A stretch of DNA of 64,000 bases from Anaerolineaceae bacterium (GTDB lineage Bacteria; Chloroflexota; Anaerolineae; Aggregatilineales; Phototrophicaceae), in assembly GCA_020634135.1 (NCBI GenBank), contig JACKCG010000005.1, forward strand, positions 62,001 to 126,000. Direction: 5' to 3'. The notes beneath the pieces were generated by a model, which worked only from the letters and a program-made list of their open reading frames with translations, was not told the DNA's origin and made no database searches. Numbering within the stretch: the first letter of the stretch is position 1; every line of letters begins with the position of its first letter. Below, one piece after another: positions 33,470-42,771 of the stretch. The position numbers and the translations under genes are program-made.

Positions 33470-34018
33470 GTGAATCAGGATGAAATCCAGGAGGATGTCG
33501 TGCCGGCGAAAGAAGCTGCGGAACAGGACGCACAAACGCCGCCCGTACATCCTGAAGAACAAGAATTGCATACCCAAATTGCTGAAGCCCAGAAAAAAGC
33601 ACAGGATTTTATGGAGGGCTGGCAGCGGGAACGGGCCGAATTCGCCAATTACAAGCGGCGAATCGAGCGCGACATGAAAGACATCCGGCAAAATGCAGCC
33701 CTGGATGTCCTGCTCGCGCTGCTGCCGGTTATAGATGATTTTGAACGGGCATTTTCTAATATACCTGATGACATTAGCGGTCATGCCTGGTTAGAAGGGA
33801 TGACGCTCATCCATCGCAAGTTTCTGAAAATGCTGGATGACCAGCGAATCGAAGTGTTAGACCCGGTCGGCCAGCCGTTTGACCCCAACCGTCATGAGGC
33901 GGTAGGCATGGAAGATAGCGACACAATAGAAAGCGGTCATGTGGTTATCACACTGCAAAAAGGCTATATCTGGGGAGACCGCGTCCTGCGTTCCGCCCTG
34001 GTAAAAGTAGCGCCTTAA
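33470..34018 (+). CDS. grpE: Nucleotide exchange factor GrpE
   Basis: 182 residues. Acidic N-terminus, a long coiled coil (to about residue 65) containing AEFANYKRRIERD, and the beta domain with GVVIT-like HVVITLQKGYIWGDRVLRSALVKV, the GrpE signature. It releases ADP from DnaK. It starts with GTG after AGGAGGAAG. No CIRCE element (TTAGCACTC-N9-GAGTGCTAA) was found upstream. First gene of grpE-dnaK-dnaJ. Confidence 0.94.
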   Translation: MNQDEIQEDVVPAKEAAEQDAQTPPVHPEEQELHTQIAEAQKKAQDFMEGWQRERAEFANYKRRIERDMKDIRQNAALDVLLALLPVIDDFERAFSNIPDDISGHAWLEGMTLIHRKFLKMLDDQRIEVLDPVGQPFDPNRHEAVGMEDSDTIESGHVVITLQKGYIWGDRVLRSALVKVAP

Positions 34019-34148
34019 CCTGATTCGCGCTATCAGGGGAATGCATTATCTGTAGGAAACCTTATCCGTCATTATCTGCGCCCGTTTTGCCAGTCATATC
34101 GCCAAAAACCGGGCCACCAAATGTCAGTCAAGAGGAGTAATTACGAGC

Positions 34149-36044
34149 ATGGGAAGAATTATCGGCATTGACTTGGGTACAACAAACTCGGTTGTCGCCG
34201 TAATGGAAGGCGGGGAACCGGTGGTTATCCCGTCGGCTGAGGGTGGTAATCTGATTCCTTCGGTGGTGGCGATCAACCCGAAAACCAATGAACGGCTGGT
34301 CGGCAAAGTCGCCCGTAACCAGGCGGTTGTCAACCCGGAGAATACAATCTTCTCCGTCAAACGGTTCATGGGGCGCAAGTTCAGCGATAAGCAGGTGCAG
34401 GAAACCACCAAGCGCACCCCCTACAAGGTGAGCGCCGCCCCGAATGGCGATATTCGCGTTCACATGGGTGGCAAGGAATACAGCCCGCCGGAAATTTCCG
34501 CGATGGTTTTGCAGAAAATCAAGGCCGATGCGGAAGCCTACCTGGGCGAAACCGTTGATCGTGCCGTGATTACTGTCCCGGCCTACTTCAACGATACCCA
34601 GCGTAACGCCACCAAAGACGCCGGGAAGATCGCCGGTTTGGAAGTGATGCGTATCATCAACGAGCCAACCGCTTCCAGCCTGGCTTACGGCTTAGGCGAA
34701 CACAAGAATGAGATCATCGCTGTGTACGACCTCGGTGGTGGCACGTTCGACATCTCGATCCTGGAAGTCGGCGATGGTGTGTTTGAAGTCCGCAGCACCA
34801 ACGGTGACACCTATCTGGGTGGTGATAACTTTGATGAGGTAATCATTGACTGGATTGCGAACGAATTCAAACGCGACCAGGGCATTGATCTGCGGCAGGA
34901 TCGCCAGGCGTTGCAACGCATGAAAGAAGCGGCGGAAAAAGCTAAAATCGAGCTTTCGACCACGCTCAATGCCGAGATTAACCTGCCCTACATTACGGCA
35001 GATGCCAGCGGCCCTAAACACCTGAATCTCACCCTCACCCGCGCCAAGCTGGAAAGCATGGTCGGTGATCTGATCCAGCGTTCAATTGGCCCGTGCGAAT
35101 CCGCGCTCAAGGACGCGAACCTGAGCAAGAGCGATATTAACGCGGTGGTGCTTGTCGGTGGTATGACCCGTATGCCCGCTGTGCAGGAATCCGTGCGCAA
35201 GTTCTTCGGCAAAGAACCCACCAAAGGCGTCAATCCCGATGAAGTGGTCGCCTTAGGCGCGGCTATCCAGGCCGGTGTCCTCGGTGGTGATGTCAAGGAC
35301 ATTCTGCTGCTGGACGTGACCCCGCTCACCCTGAGCGTGGAAACGCTGGGTGGTGTGGCAACTCCGCTCATTGAACGCAACACGACGATCCCGACCAAGA
35401 AGAGCCAGGTATTTTCGACAGCAGCAGACTCGCAGACCCAGGTTGAAATTCATGTTGTCCAGGGCGAGCGTCCTATGGCAACCGATAACAAATCACTGGG
35501 TAAATTCATCCTGGACGGTATTCCCCCTGCCCCGCGTGGTGTGCCGCAGGTGGAAGTCACCTTCGATATTGACGCCAACGGCATTCTCAACGTGAGCGCC
35601 CAGGACAAGGCTACCGGGCGTGAGCAGAAGATCACCATCACCGCCAGCAGCGGCTTGAGTGATAATGAAATTGACCGGATGGTGAAGGAAGCCGAGCAGC
35701 ACGCCGCCGACGATGCCAAACGTAAAGAGGCGGCGGAGATCAACAACCAGGCGGATACAACAGTATTCGCAGCCGAAAAATTCCTGCGCGACTTTGATGA
35801 AAAGCTGCCTGAAGACGCCAAGAAACTAACGCAGGAAAAGATTGATGCGGTACATAAAGCCAAAGAAGGCGGCGATCTGAATAAGATTCGCTCGGCAACC
35901 GAGGCGCTCACCGCACAGATGCAGACCCTGGGCGGCAGCATGTACGGTCAAGAAGGCACAACCGGCCCTGACGGTGCGACGCACTCCGGGCAAGGTGGCA
36001 CGGGCGATGAAGACGTGGTGGATGCCGAATTCACCGAAGCCTGA
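34149..36044 (+). CDS. dnaK: Chaperone DnaK (Hsp70)
   Basis: 631 residues. ATPase domain opens IIGIDLGTTNSVVAV and holds VYDLGGGTFDISIL and VLVGGMTRMPAVQ. The substrate domain contains DVTPLTLSVETLGG and ends with the usual Gly-rich stretch and the acidic C-terminus EDVVDAEFTEA. GAGGAG lies 11 bases before the ATG. It follows grpE by 130 bases and is followed by a hairpin with a short U-run. Confidence 0.98.
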   Translation: MGRIIGIDLGTTNSVVAVMEGGEPVVIPSAEGGNLIPSVVAINPKTNERLVGKVARNQAVVNPENTIFSVKRFMGRKFSDKQVQETTKRTPYKVSAAPNGDIRVHMGGKEYSPPEISAMVLQKIKADAEAYLGETVDRAVITVPAYFNDTQRNATKDAGKIAGLEVMRIINEPTASSLAYGLGEHKNEIIAVYDLGGGTFDISILEVGDGVFEVRSTNGDTYLGGDNFDEVIIDWIANEFKRDQGIDLRQDRQALQRMKEAAEKAKIELSTTLNAEINLPYITADASGPKHLNLTLTRAKLESMVGDLIQRSIGPCESALKDANLSKSDINAVVLVGGMTRMPAVQESVRKFFGKEPTKGVNPDEVVALGAAIQAGVLGGDVKDILLLDVTPLTLSVETLGGVATPLIERNTTIPTKKSQVFSTAADSQTQVEIHVVQGERPMATDNKSLGKFILDGIPPAPRGVPQVEVTFDIDANGILNVSAQDKATGREQKITITASSGLSDNEIDRMVKEAEQHAADDAKRKEAAEINNQADTTVFAAEKFLRDFDEKLPEDAKKLTQEKIDAVHKAKEGGDLNKIRSATEALTAQMQTLGGSMYGQEGTTGPDGATHSGQGGTGDEDVVDAEFTEA

Positions 36045-36063
36045 GACTCGCCTGATGACCCGC

Positions 36064-36103
36064 AATTCCCCTTCCCGCCGGATTGAGGTGGGAGGGGAAT
36101 TTT
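36064..36103 (+). terminator. Terminator-like hairpin between dnaK and dnaJ
   Basis: AATTCCCC-T-TCCCGCC pairs with GGTGGGA-GGGGAATT (one bulge, one G-U) and continues TTC. It is strong enough to attenuate, so dnaJ may be expressed at a lower level or from its own start. Confidence 0.65.
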
Positions 36104-36171
36104 CATATTATGCGGGAATGAGACGAGTATATTTACAGTAATGATTTATCCAGGTTAACCCAGGCGTAAGT

Positions 36172-37329
36172 ATGGCACGAGACTACTATGAAGTATTAGG
36201 CGTTGATCGGAACGCCGGAAAAAACGATATTAAACAGGCATTTCGCAAACTGGCCCGTGAGTACCACCCTGACGTAAGCAACCACACCGATGCCGAAGCG
36301 AAATTTAAGGAAATCAATGAGGCTTACGAGGTGCTTTCGGACGATGATAAGCGCGCTCGCTATGACCGTTTCGGCCATGCTGGGGTTCAGGGTAATGGAT
36401 TCGGTGCGGGTGGTGTAGGCTTCGCTGGGTTTGAAGACATCCTGGATGACTTCCTGAGCGGTTTTGGCATGGGCGGCGCATCCCGCACCCGGCGGCGGGC
36501 AGGCCCACGCCCTGGAGCCGACCAACGGGTAAGCATGACAATCTCTTTTGAAGAAGCGGTATTTGGTGTGGAAAAAGAGATTGAGTATGAGCGGCTGGAA
36601 GTATGTGAGACCTGTGAAGGAAGCGGTGCGGAGCCTGGAACATCCCCCACCCGATGCCCGGAATGCAACGGCACAGGGGAAATACGCCAGGTACAGCAGA
36701 CTTTCGTAGGCGCGATGGTGCGCTCCAGTCCGTGTCCCCGCTGCGGAGGACGCGGTGAAGTCATCCAATCCAAGTGCCACACCTGTACCGGGGCAGGCCG
36801 CCAGCGCAAGCGGGTTCGCCTTAATGTCACCATTCCACCTGGTGTGCGCGAAGGGCTGCAAGTGCAGATTCGCGGTGAGGGTGATGCGGGTGAACGGGGC
36901 GCGCCCAGCGGCAACCTGTACGTGGTTCTCCAGGTAAAGGAACATGAGTTTTTCAAGCACCGGGATAATGACATTATCCTGGATGTGAATATCAATGTCG
37001 CACAGGCGGCACTCGGCGACAAAATCCGCATCCCCACTATAGACGGTGACGCTGAACTCACGATTCCAGGGGGAACACAAACCGGCAAAGTCTTCCGTTT
37101 GCGCGGCAAGGGTATCCCCCGCCTCCGCAGTGACGGCACGAATTCCGGGCGAGGCGACCAGTTGGTGTATATCCAGGTCGAAGTTCCGACCACGCTTTCA
37201 TCAGAGCAGCGCGCGTTATTTGAGCAGCTTGCCCAGACATTGGGCAGCGAACAGATCCAACCACAACACAACGGACGCGGATTCTTTGACAGGGTGATGG
37301 ATTTCTTCGGTGGCGAGCCACAGCAGTAA
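36172..37329 (+). CDS. dnaJ: Chaperone DnaJ (Hsp40, type I)
   Basis: 385 residues. J domain 1-70 with the HPD motif in REYHPDVS, a Gly/Phe-rich region about 75-105, and a zinc domain with all four repeats (CETCEGSG, CPECNGTG, CPRCGGRG, CHTCTGAG), followed by the C-terminal substrate domain. It stimulates DnaK ATPase. The ribosome-binding site is weak. Confidence 0.97.
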   Translation: MARDYYEVLGVDRNAGKNDIKQAFRKLAREYHPDVSNHTDAEAKFKEINEAYEVLSDDDKRARYDRFGHAGVQGNGFGAGGVGFAGFEDILDDFLSGFGMGGASRTRRRAGPRPGADQRVSMTISFEEAVFGVEKEIEYERLEVCETCEGSGAEPGTSPTRCPECNGTGEIRQVQQTFVGAMVRSSPCPRCGGRGEVIQSKCHTCTGAGRQRKRVRLNVTIPPGVREGLQVQIRGEGDAGERGAPSGNLYVVLQVKEHEFFKHRDNDIILDVNINVAQAALGDKIRIPTIDGDAELTIPGGTQTGKVFRLRGKGIPRLRSDGTNSGRGDQLVYIQVEVPTTLSSEQRALFEQLAQTLGSEQIQPQHNGRGFFDRVMDFFGGEPQQ

Positions 37330-37357
37330 TCGCCACGAAAAGTTATAGTTCACTGGC

Positions 37358-37384
37358 AGGGCGTGGCACAGGCTGCGCCCTTTT
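37358..37384 (+). terminator. Terminator of dnaJ
   Basis: AGGGCG and CGCCCT pair, with an inner GC/GC pair, and TTTT follows directly. It lies 29 bases after the dnaJ stop. Confidence 0.6.
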
Positions 37385-37422
37385 GATTTCCCGCGCCGCA
37401 TTCTGGTGAGCGCGGACTTCTC

Positions 37423-37431
37423 TGCTATAAT
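37423..37431 (+). promoter_or_regulatory. Extended -10 promoter of prmA
   Basis: TGCTATAAT, 41 bases before the prmA ATG. The -35 region is poor. Confidence 0.45.
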
Positions 37432-37472
37432 CAGCGCATCGTACTTATCCATAATAGAAATCGCGTGATTAC

Positions 37473-38384
37473 ATGGAATGGATTGAAGTTGCTTTAAGTG
37501 TAGACGGCGAGGCAGCCGAAGCCGTAGCGGAACTTTTACAGCGCTATGGTCATCAGGGTGTCGCTATTGAACAGGAAGACATCCCGCCCGACACCTGGGA
37601 TGACGGTGAGGCGCTCCCCCCGCAGCGCCTGACTATCCGCGCTTATATCCCCGCCGATTCCCGCGCTGAGGATGCCAAATTACGCCTTGAAGCTGCGCTG
37701 GGGCACATGAACATGATGTACCCCATGCCCAGGCCGGTCTACACCATCGTCCAGGAAGAAGACTGGGCGGAAGCCTGGAAAGCGCACTACCACCCGATTC
37801 GCGTTGGGCGGCGATTATTCATTCGCCCCTTGTGGGTAGAAGCCGAAGCGAAGCCCGACGACATCACGATTATGCTTGACCCTGGCATGGCCTTCGGCAC
37901 CGGCACACATCCCACGACCCAACTCTGCCTGGAAGCGCTGGAAGACCATGTGCAGCCCGGCCTCCGTGTCCTCGATCTGGGCAGCGGCAGCGGGATTCTG
38001 GCGATTGCTGCCGCCAAACTAGGAGCAGCCTCCGTCCTCGCGCTGGATACTGACCCGATTGCGGTCAAAGCGGCGGGGGAAAACGTGGCGCAGAACGCTG
38101 TGGCGGAACATATAACGATACAGGAAGGCAGCCTGGAAAGCCTGGTAGCATCAGCACGCCGCTTTGATTTAGCGGTGGTGAATATCCTGGCAAAAGTCAT
38201 CATCGCCATGTGCGACCAGCACTTAGGCGACGTGGTACGACCAGGCGGCATGGCATTGTTCAGCGGGATTATCGAAGACCAGGCCGACGATGTGGAAGCC
38301 GCGCTCCGGCGAACCGGTTTACAACCTTTCGCTCGCCGCCAGCAAGGCGATTGGGTGCTGCTGGAAGCCCGGCGACCACACTAA
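37473..38384 (+). CDS. prmA: Ribosomal protein L11 methyltransferase
   Basis: 303 residues. Methylates L11 with SAM. The N-terminal domain carries VQEEDWAEAWKAHYHPIRVG (the conserved DWxxxWK). The catalytic domain has PGMAFGTGTHPTTQLCLEAL, motif I VLDLGSGSGILAIAAAKLGA and VVNILAKVI (NxxP-like loop). Length is typical. Adjacent to dnaJ, as in many bacteria. No clear ribosome-binding site was seen. Confidence 0.95.
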   Translation: MEWIEVALSVDGEAAEAVAELLQRYGHQGVAIEQEDIPPDTWDDGEALPPQRLTIRAYIPADSRAEDAKLRLEAALGHMNMMYPMPRPVYTIVQEEDWAEAWKAHYHPIRVGRRLFIRPLWVEAEAKPDDITIMLDPGMAFGTGTHPTTQLCLEALEDHVQPGLRVLDLGSGSGILAIAAAKLGAASVLALDTDPIAVKAAGENVAQNAVAEHITIQEGSLESLVASARRFDLAVVNILAKVIIAMCDQHLGDVVRPGGMALFSGIIEDQADDVEAALRRTGLQPFARRQQGDWVLLEARRPH

Positions 38385-38498
38385 TCCACGCGCTATAGGA
38401 TTATGGGACAGACTAAGCGATCCCCGGCAAGGGGGCGTAGCCTTCTGCAATCTGTTATGGGTTATCGGTTATCAGGTAAGCGCGAAGGCAGCCAGCGA

Positions 38499-38557
38499 GC
38501 CATTTAGAGGGTTAGCTAAATGGGCTGAAGTGCTAACCGGCTAAAATGCTAAGCTAA
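38499..38557 (+). promoter_or_regulatory. Leader with GCTAA repeats and alternative hairpins
   Basis: GCTAA occurs five times (38515, 38532, 38540, 38548, 38553). Two overlapping hairpins are possible and exclude each other: GCCATTTA/TAAATGGGC (38499-38525) and GGTTAGC/GCTAACC (38510-38538). No U-run follows. Confidence 0.4.
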
Positions 38558-38591
38558 AACAGCAGCCAATAGCTAGAGGCCAGCAGCCAAA

Positions 38592-39338
38592 ATGGACAGC
38601 GCAATCTTTCGTTTTCATGACGAACTGAACTTTTTCCTGCCACGCCGCCAGCAGAACCTCTCCATTGAGCATGAGTTTAGCTGGCGTGCTTCGATCAAGG
38701 ATATGATTGAATCGCTCGGCGTGCCGCATACGGAAATCGGCCTGCTGGTCGTCAATGGAGAGTCGATCTGCTTCGACTACATTGTGAAGGGCGGTGACCG
38801 GGTTGAGGTTTACCCGCGTTTTGACGCCCCGAACGGCACAGGCCCTCAGATTCGGCTGCGCCCACCCTACCCCGGCAGGCCGCGCTTCATCCTTGACCAG
38901 CACCTAGGACGCTTGGCAGCCTATCTGCGGATGCTCGGGTTTGATACGCTTTACCGCAACAATTATCATGACGAGGAACTGGCACAGGTTTCGCACGATG
39001 AAACGCGCATCCTGCTCACCCGCGATGTGGGATTGCTCAAGCGAAGTCTGGTCATTTACGGCTATTACGTCCGCAGCATCCACCGCCAGCGGCAGTTAGA
39101 AGAGATCGCCGCCCGCTATGACCTGCTCAGGCTAACCGAACCATTCAAGCACTGCATGAAATGTAATGGTCTGCTGGAAAAAGTGACAAAAGACGCCATA
39201 CGGCCTCGTGTGCCCGATGGCACGGCGGAACATTACGACGAATTCCACCGCTGCCAGTCATGCGAGCGCGTTTACTGGAAGGGTGCTCACTACCAGCGGA
39301 TGCAGGAACTCTTAGATCAGGTGATGCGAGGTCGCTGA
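38592..39338 (+). CDS. Ubiquitin-like/Mut7-C RNase-domain protein
   Basis: 248 residues. Residues 1-80 resemble the ThiS/MoaD-like ubiquitin fold found fused to Mut7-C (SIEHEFSWRASIKDMIESLG ... VEVYPRF). Residues 95-245 are Mut7-C, a PIN-like RNase fold: RFILDQHLGRLAAYLRMLGFDTLY, then TRDVGLLKR, followed by a zinc ribbon (CMKCNGLLE and CQSCERVYWKG). Probable RNA nuclease; the target is unknown. Its end overlaps the convergent Pcp-methyltransferase gene by 22 bases. Confidence 0.85.
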   Translation: MDSAIFRFHDELNFFLPRRQQNLSIEHEFSWRASIKDMIESLGVPHTEIGLLVVNGESICFDYIVKGGDRVEVYPRFDAPNGTGPQIRLRPPYPGRPRFILDQHLGRLAAYLRMLGFDTLYRNNYHDEELAQVSHDETRILLTRDVGLLKRSLVIYGYYVRSIHRQRQLEEIAARYDLLRLTEPFKHCMKCNGLLEKVTKDAIRPRVPDGTAEHYDEFHRCQSCERVYWKGAHYQRMQELLDQVMRGR

Positions 39339-40684
39339 TCCACCGGTTTTATCCCCCACAGGAGCACGTAGCGGCTAACACGCACGACAGCCCCCTTTTC
39401 CTGTAATTCCGCCTCCAGGTGTGCCAACCCGCGCTGAAAATCCTCTTCTGCGATCAGGTGCAGCGCGGAAAACACCTTTTCCCGATAGGCGCTGATGTCC
39501 GTCAATCGAGTCCGGTCTTCGGCGGCTTGCTGCTCGATCCCCTGAAAACCCACCTGACTCATGCTGCTTTCCAGGTCAGCGATATGGGGATAACGTGCCA
39601 GTTCGGGGGCGATGGTCTCCGGGAAGTGGGTCGAAAGCGGCTGCCGGGTGCGGATAATGGCCTCCGAATCCGTCACCGTGCAGATTTTCCCGCCGGGTCG
39701 CAGCAGGCGATACGCTTCCCGAAAGTACGCGGCAGTGTCGTCCAGATGATGAATCACATCTACCGAGTACACCAGATCAAACAGGCCGGGCGGCAGGCCG
39801 GTTTCGTGGGCAAAACCCGGTTGGATGTGCAGCGCCGTTGGTTGCTGGCGGGCATAGGCCAGCATTTCATTCGAGGGATCAATACCCCACCCCGCGCAGT
39901 CCGTATGTGTTACCAGCCCATTGATATAGTTGCCCGTGCCACAGCCGATTTCCGCTACTTTACTCGAAGAGGTTACGCCGCCCGTCATAGCAAGGCTGTT
40001 CAATACCGCCGGGTGAATCCCCCGACTCCGCGCATACTGGGCGGCCAGTGCGTCATAATTCAGTTTTCCGGTGTGGGCGGGTTGCGAGTCATTCAGAGAG
40101 GCAGCGATTTCATGCAGGCACATTTCCACCGCCGCAATCATCGTCGCCAACGGCAGGCCAGGTGGTTCCTCGCCAATCCCCGGCACATGGATGAACCCGC
40201 AGGGAATCGCCCGTCCCTGCTGTTCCAGGGCATGGCGGGCACGGTAAAACACATGATTACAGACGTAAGCCCCGGCATCGTCGGAATATACCACCGGGAT
40301 ACCTTGCCCGGTGAGCGCCGCCTGAAACCGCGCCAGTGGCAGCGTCGCCAGATACGTCTCCGCGCCATCCGGGATAATCGGGGTGTCATCGCGGATCGCC
40401 CCGGCATTATCAGGCCTGGTCGTGCTGTCCCGGTTGCGGGCGACACATTCGAGGTTGATCGCGCTCCGGCCCTGCGCCACGCCCAGGCACACCACCGAAT
40501 CGGGCGTATGCTCGGTGATGAGCGCCTCAATCCGTGCCCCAGCAGTGTCATACATCGTCGGCAGCACTTCAGCGATGATCTCCAGGCCGGGATAGTGCTG
40601 CGTCGCCATGTGTTCGATAATCAAGGCTGTCGGATTCACGTCCACATCAAGAAACGGCGTGAATCCGGTGAGAAGTATTCTCAT
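39317..40684 (-). CDS. Pyrrolidone-carboxyl peptidase fused to a methyltransferase
   Basis: 455 residues. Residues 1-200 are a C15 pyroglutamyl peptidase I (MRILLTGFTPF; catalytic E79 in INLECVARN, C142 in AYVCNHVFY, H166 in GFIHVPGI), which removes N-terminal pyroglutamate. Residues 207-455 are a class I SAM methyltransferase (VAEIGCGTGNY, then YSVDVIHHLDD and LRPGGKICTV). The two reading frames are continuous, so it is a genuine fusion. I start at the ATG with AGGA 9 bases upstream; the longer frame to 40813 covers the uvrC promoter and looks non-coding. Confidence 0.85.
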   Translation of the reverse strand: MRILLTGFTPFLDVDVNPTALIIEHMATQHYPGLEIIAEVLPTMYDTAGARIEALITEHTPDSVVCLGVAQGRSAINLECVARNRDSTTRPDNAGAIRDDTPIIPDGAETYLATLPLARFQAALTGQGIPVVYSDDAGAYVCNHVFYRARHALEQQGRAIPCGFIHVPGIGEEPPGLPLATMIAAVEMCLHEIAASLNDSQPAHTGKLNYDALAAQYARSRGIHPAVLNSLAMTGGVTSSSKVAEIGCGTGNYINGLVTHTDCAGWGIDPSNEMLAYARQQPTALHIQPGFAHETGLPPGLFDLVYSVDVIHHLDDTAAYFREAYRLLRPGGKICTVTDSEAIIRTRQPLSTHFPETIAPELARYPHIADLESSMSQVGFQGIEQQAAEDRTRLTDISAYREKVFSALHLIAEEDFQRGLAHLEAELQEKGAVVRVSRYVLLWGIKPVDQRPRIT

Positions 40685-40777
40685 AGTAGGATTCCTGTTC
40701 TGGGTATCCGGCGTATCACACGAAACCATACCCCGCCCGGCAAGAATACACAATAACCATCCTCCCCAAAATGCCGG

Positions 40778-40806
40778 TTGGCAGCGGGCTTGCATATCGT
40801 TAGAAT
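40778..40806 (+). promoter_or_regulatory. Promoter of uvrC
   Basis: TTGGCA, a 17-base spacer and TAGAAT, 30 bases before the uvrC ATG. Confidence 0.7.
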
Positions 40807-40836
40807 AGAACAAACTTTTTATTTGGATGCGATCTT

Positions 40837-42720
40837 ATGGCCTTCCAACCCTCGGAACATATCCAGCACGTTCTCAAAAGCCTGCCCACCAAGCCCGGCT
40901 GTTACCTGATGAAAGATGAGCAGGGGCGCATCATCTACGTGGGCAAAGCGAAACGCCTGCGTAACCGCGTGCGCAGTTACTTCAATTCCAGCGCGGAAAG
41001 CAGCCCTAAAACGCTGCGACTGCGGGAAAATATCGCCGATATTGAGGTGATTATCACCGAAACCGAGATTCAGGCGCTCATCCTGGAAGAAACGCTCATC
41101 AAGCAGCACCAGCCCTTCTACAATATCAGCCTGAAGGACGATAAGCACTACCCATACATCAAAATCAATTGGAACGACCCGTTCCCCAAAGTCGAGACTA
41201 CGCGCCGGATCGTTAAGGACGGCAGCCGCTACTTCGGGCCGTATGCCGCCATGTGGGCGGTACAGAACACGCTGCGCACATTGCGGAAAGCGTTCCCCTA
41301 CCTGACGTGTGATCGGGTTATCAATGGTAAGGATGAACGCGCCTGTCTCTTCTATGACATCAAACTGTGTAACGCGCCCTGTATCGGCGTGGTTAGCCAG
41401 GACGAATACCGAACGATGATCGGTGAGTTAATGGATGTCCTCAACGGCAAATCCGAGCCAGTAGTGGCGCGGCTGACGAAGAAAATGGAGGCCGCAGCAG
41501 AGAAACTCGATTTCGAACAGGCCGCCGCCATCCGTGACCAACTGCGGGCAATCGAGTACATCACGCAGCGACATAAGGCCGTCAACCCCAGGATGACCGA
41601 CCAGGACGTGATCGCCATCGCTCGTGACAAAAACGAAGCCTGTGTGCAAATCCTGTTCATCCGTAACGGCAAGCTCATCGGAAGCGACACACGTATGCTG
41701 GGCGGCGCCGAAGATGAACCGGAGACCGAAGTCCTGAGCCAGTTCATCACCCAGTTTTATAGTGAGGCGGCGGAGATTCCCCGTGAGCTTATCCTGCCCA
41801 ACGAGGTCGAAGAAGCTCGAATTATCGAGCAATGGCTCAAAGATAAACGCAGCGGGCAAAAGGTCGCCATCACTGTCCCCAAACGTGGCAACAAACGCGA
41901 CCTGGTGAATATGGCGCAGGAAAACGCAAGCGAGGCGCTGCGCATGATCCGGGCGCAGTGGGAGGCCAACGCTCATAAGCAGGAAGCTGCATTAGGAGAA
42001 CTTCAGCAGGCACTTAACCTGCCCCTGCCCCCCAACCGCATTGAGTGCTATGACATCAGCACTACCCAGGGCACGGCGATTGTCGCCAGCCGGGTCGTTT
42101 TCGTGCAGGGGACACCCAAGAAGGCCGAATACCGCCGCTTTAACATTCGCACGGTAGATCATGCCGGGTCGGACGACTACCAATCCATGCGCGAGGCGCT
42201 CACCCGCCGCTTCACGCGCTACCGCGCCGCACTAGAAAATCCAACACCGGTACAGCCAGGCAAAGAAGATCGTGACGAAACCTGGCGGCTGCTCCCGGAC
42301 CTGCTCATGGTGGATGGCGGCAAGGGACAGTTGAATATCGCCGCCGAAGTGCTGGCGGAGTTTGATTTAACAGAAAAAGTGCCACTGGTGTCGTTAGCGA
42401 AGCAGTTCGAGGAGTTGTACCAGCCGGGTGAGCCGCAGCCGGTCATCCTGCCGCGCCAGAGCGAGGCGCTCTACCTGGTGCAGCGCGTCCGCGACGAGGC
42501 GCACCGCTTCGCCATCACCAGCCATCGCAAACAGCGCACCAAACTGGGCATGGCGAGCCAACTGGAAACCGTGCCGGGGATCGGCCCGCATAAGCGCAAA
42601 GCCCTGCTCAAGCACTTCGGCAACTCTATCGGCGCGATTCGCCAGGCGAGCGTTGAAGAACTGATGGCCGTGAAGGGGATCAACGAGGAAATAGCCCTGG
42701 CGATTAAAGAACTGCTTTAG
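40837..42720 (+). CDS. uvrC: Excinuclease ABC subunit C
   Basis: 627 residues. Makes both incisions in nucleotide-excision repair. GIY-YIG domain at the N-terminus (GCYLMKDEQGRIIYVGKA), UVR motif for UvrB binding (MEAAAEKLDFEQAAAIRDQL, about 210-230), RNase H-like domain beginning ECYDISTTQGT with VDGGKGQLN, and C-terminal helix-hairpin-helix repeats (VPGIGPHKRKALLKHFGN). Full length. No uvrA or uvrB nearby. Confidence 0.97.
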   Translation: MAFQPSEHIQHVLKSLPTKPGCYLMKDEQGRIIYVGKAKRLRNRVRSYFNSSAESSPKTLRLRENIADIEVIITETEIQALILEETLIKQHQPFYNISLKDDKHYPYIKINWNDPFPKVETTRRIVKDGSRYFGPYAAMWAVQNTLRTLRKAFPYLTCDRVINGKDERACLFYDIKLCNAPCIGVVSQDEYRTMIGELMDVLNGKSEPVVARLTKKMEAAAEKLDFEQAAAIRDQLRAIEYITQRHKAVNPRMTDQDVIAIARDKNEACVQILFIRNGKLIGSDTRMLGGAEDEPETEVLSQFITQFYSEAAEIPRELILPNEVEEARIIEQWLKDKRSGQKVAITVPKRGNKRDLVNMAQENASEALRMIRAQWEANAHKQEAALGELQQALNLPLPPNRIECYDISTTQGTAIVASRVVFVQGTPKKAEYRRFNIRTVDHAGSDDYQSMREALTRRFTRYRAALENPTPVQPGKEDRDETWRLLPDLLMVDGGKGQLNIAAEVLAEFDLTEKVPLVSLAKQFEELYQPGEPQPVILPRQSEALYLVQRVRDEAHRFAITSHRKQRTKLGMASQLETVPGIGPHKRKALLKHFGNSIGAIRQASVEELMAVKGINEEIALAIKELL

Positions 42721-42771
42721 CAGAGTGTCGTACTCGGAAAACGCTAAAGCGTAGTTAAGTTAGGATTGACT

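Noticed and set aside
39419..40756. A 445-residue plus-strand frame over the Pcp-methyltransferase fusion
   Set aside because: The minus strand encodes intact catalytic motifs; the plus frame is Arg/Gln/His-rich without motifs.
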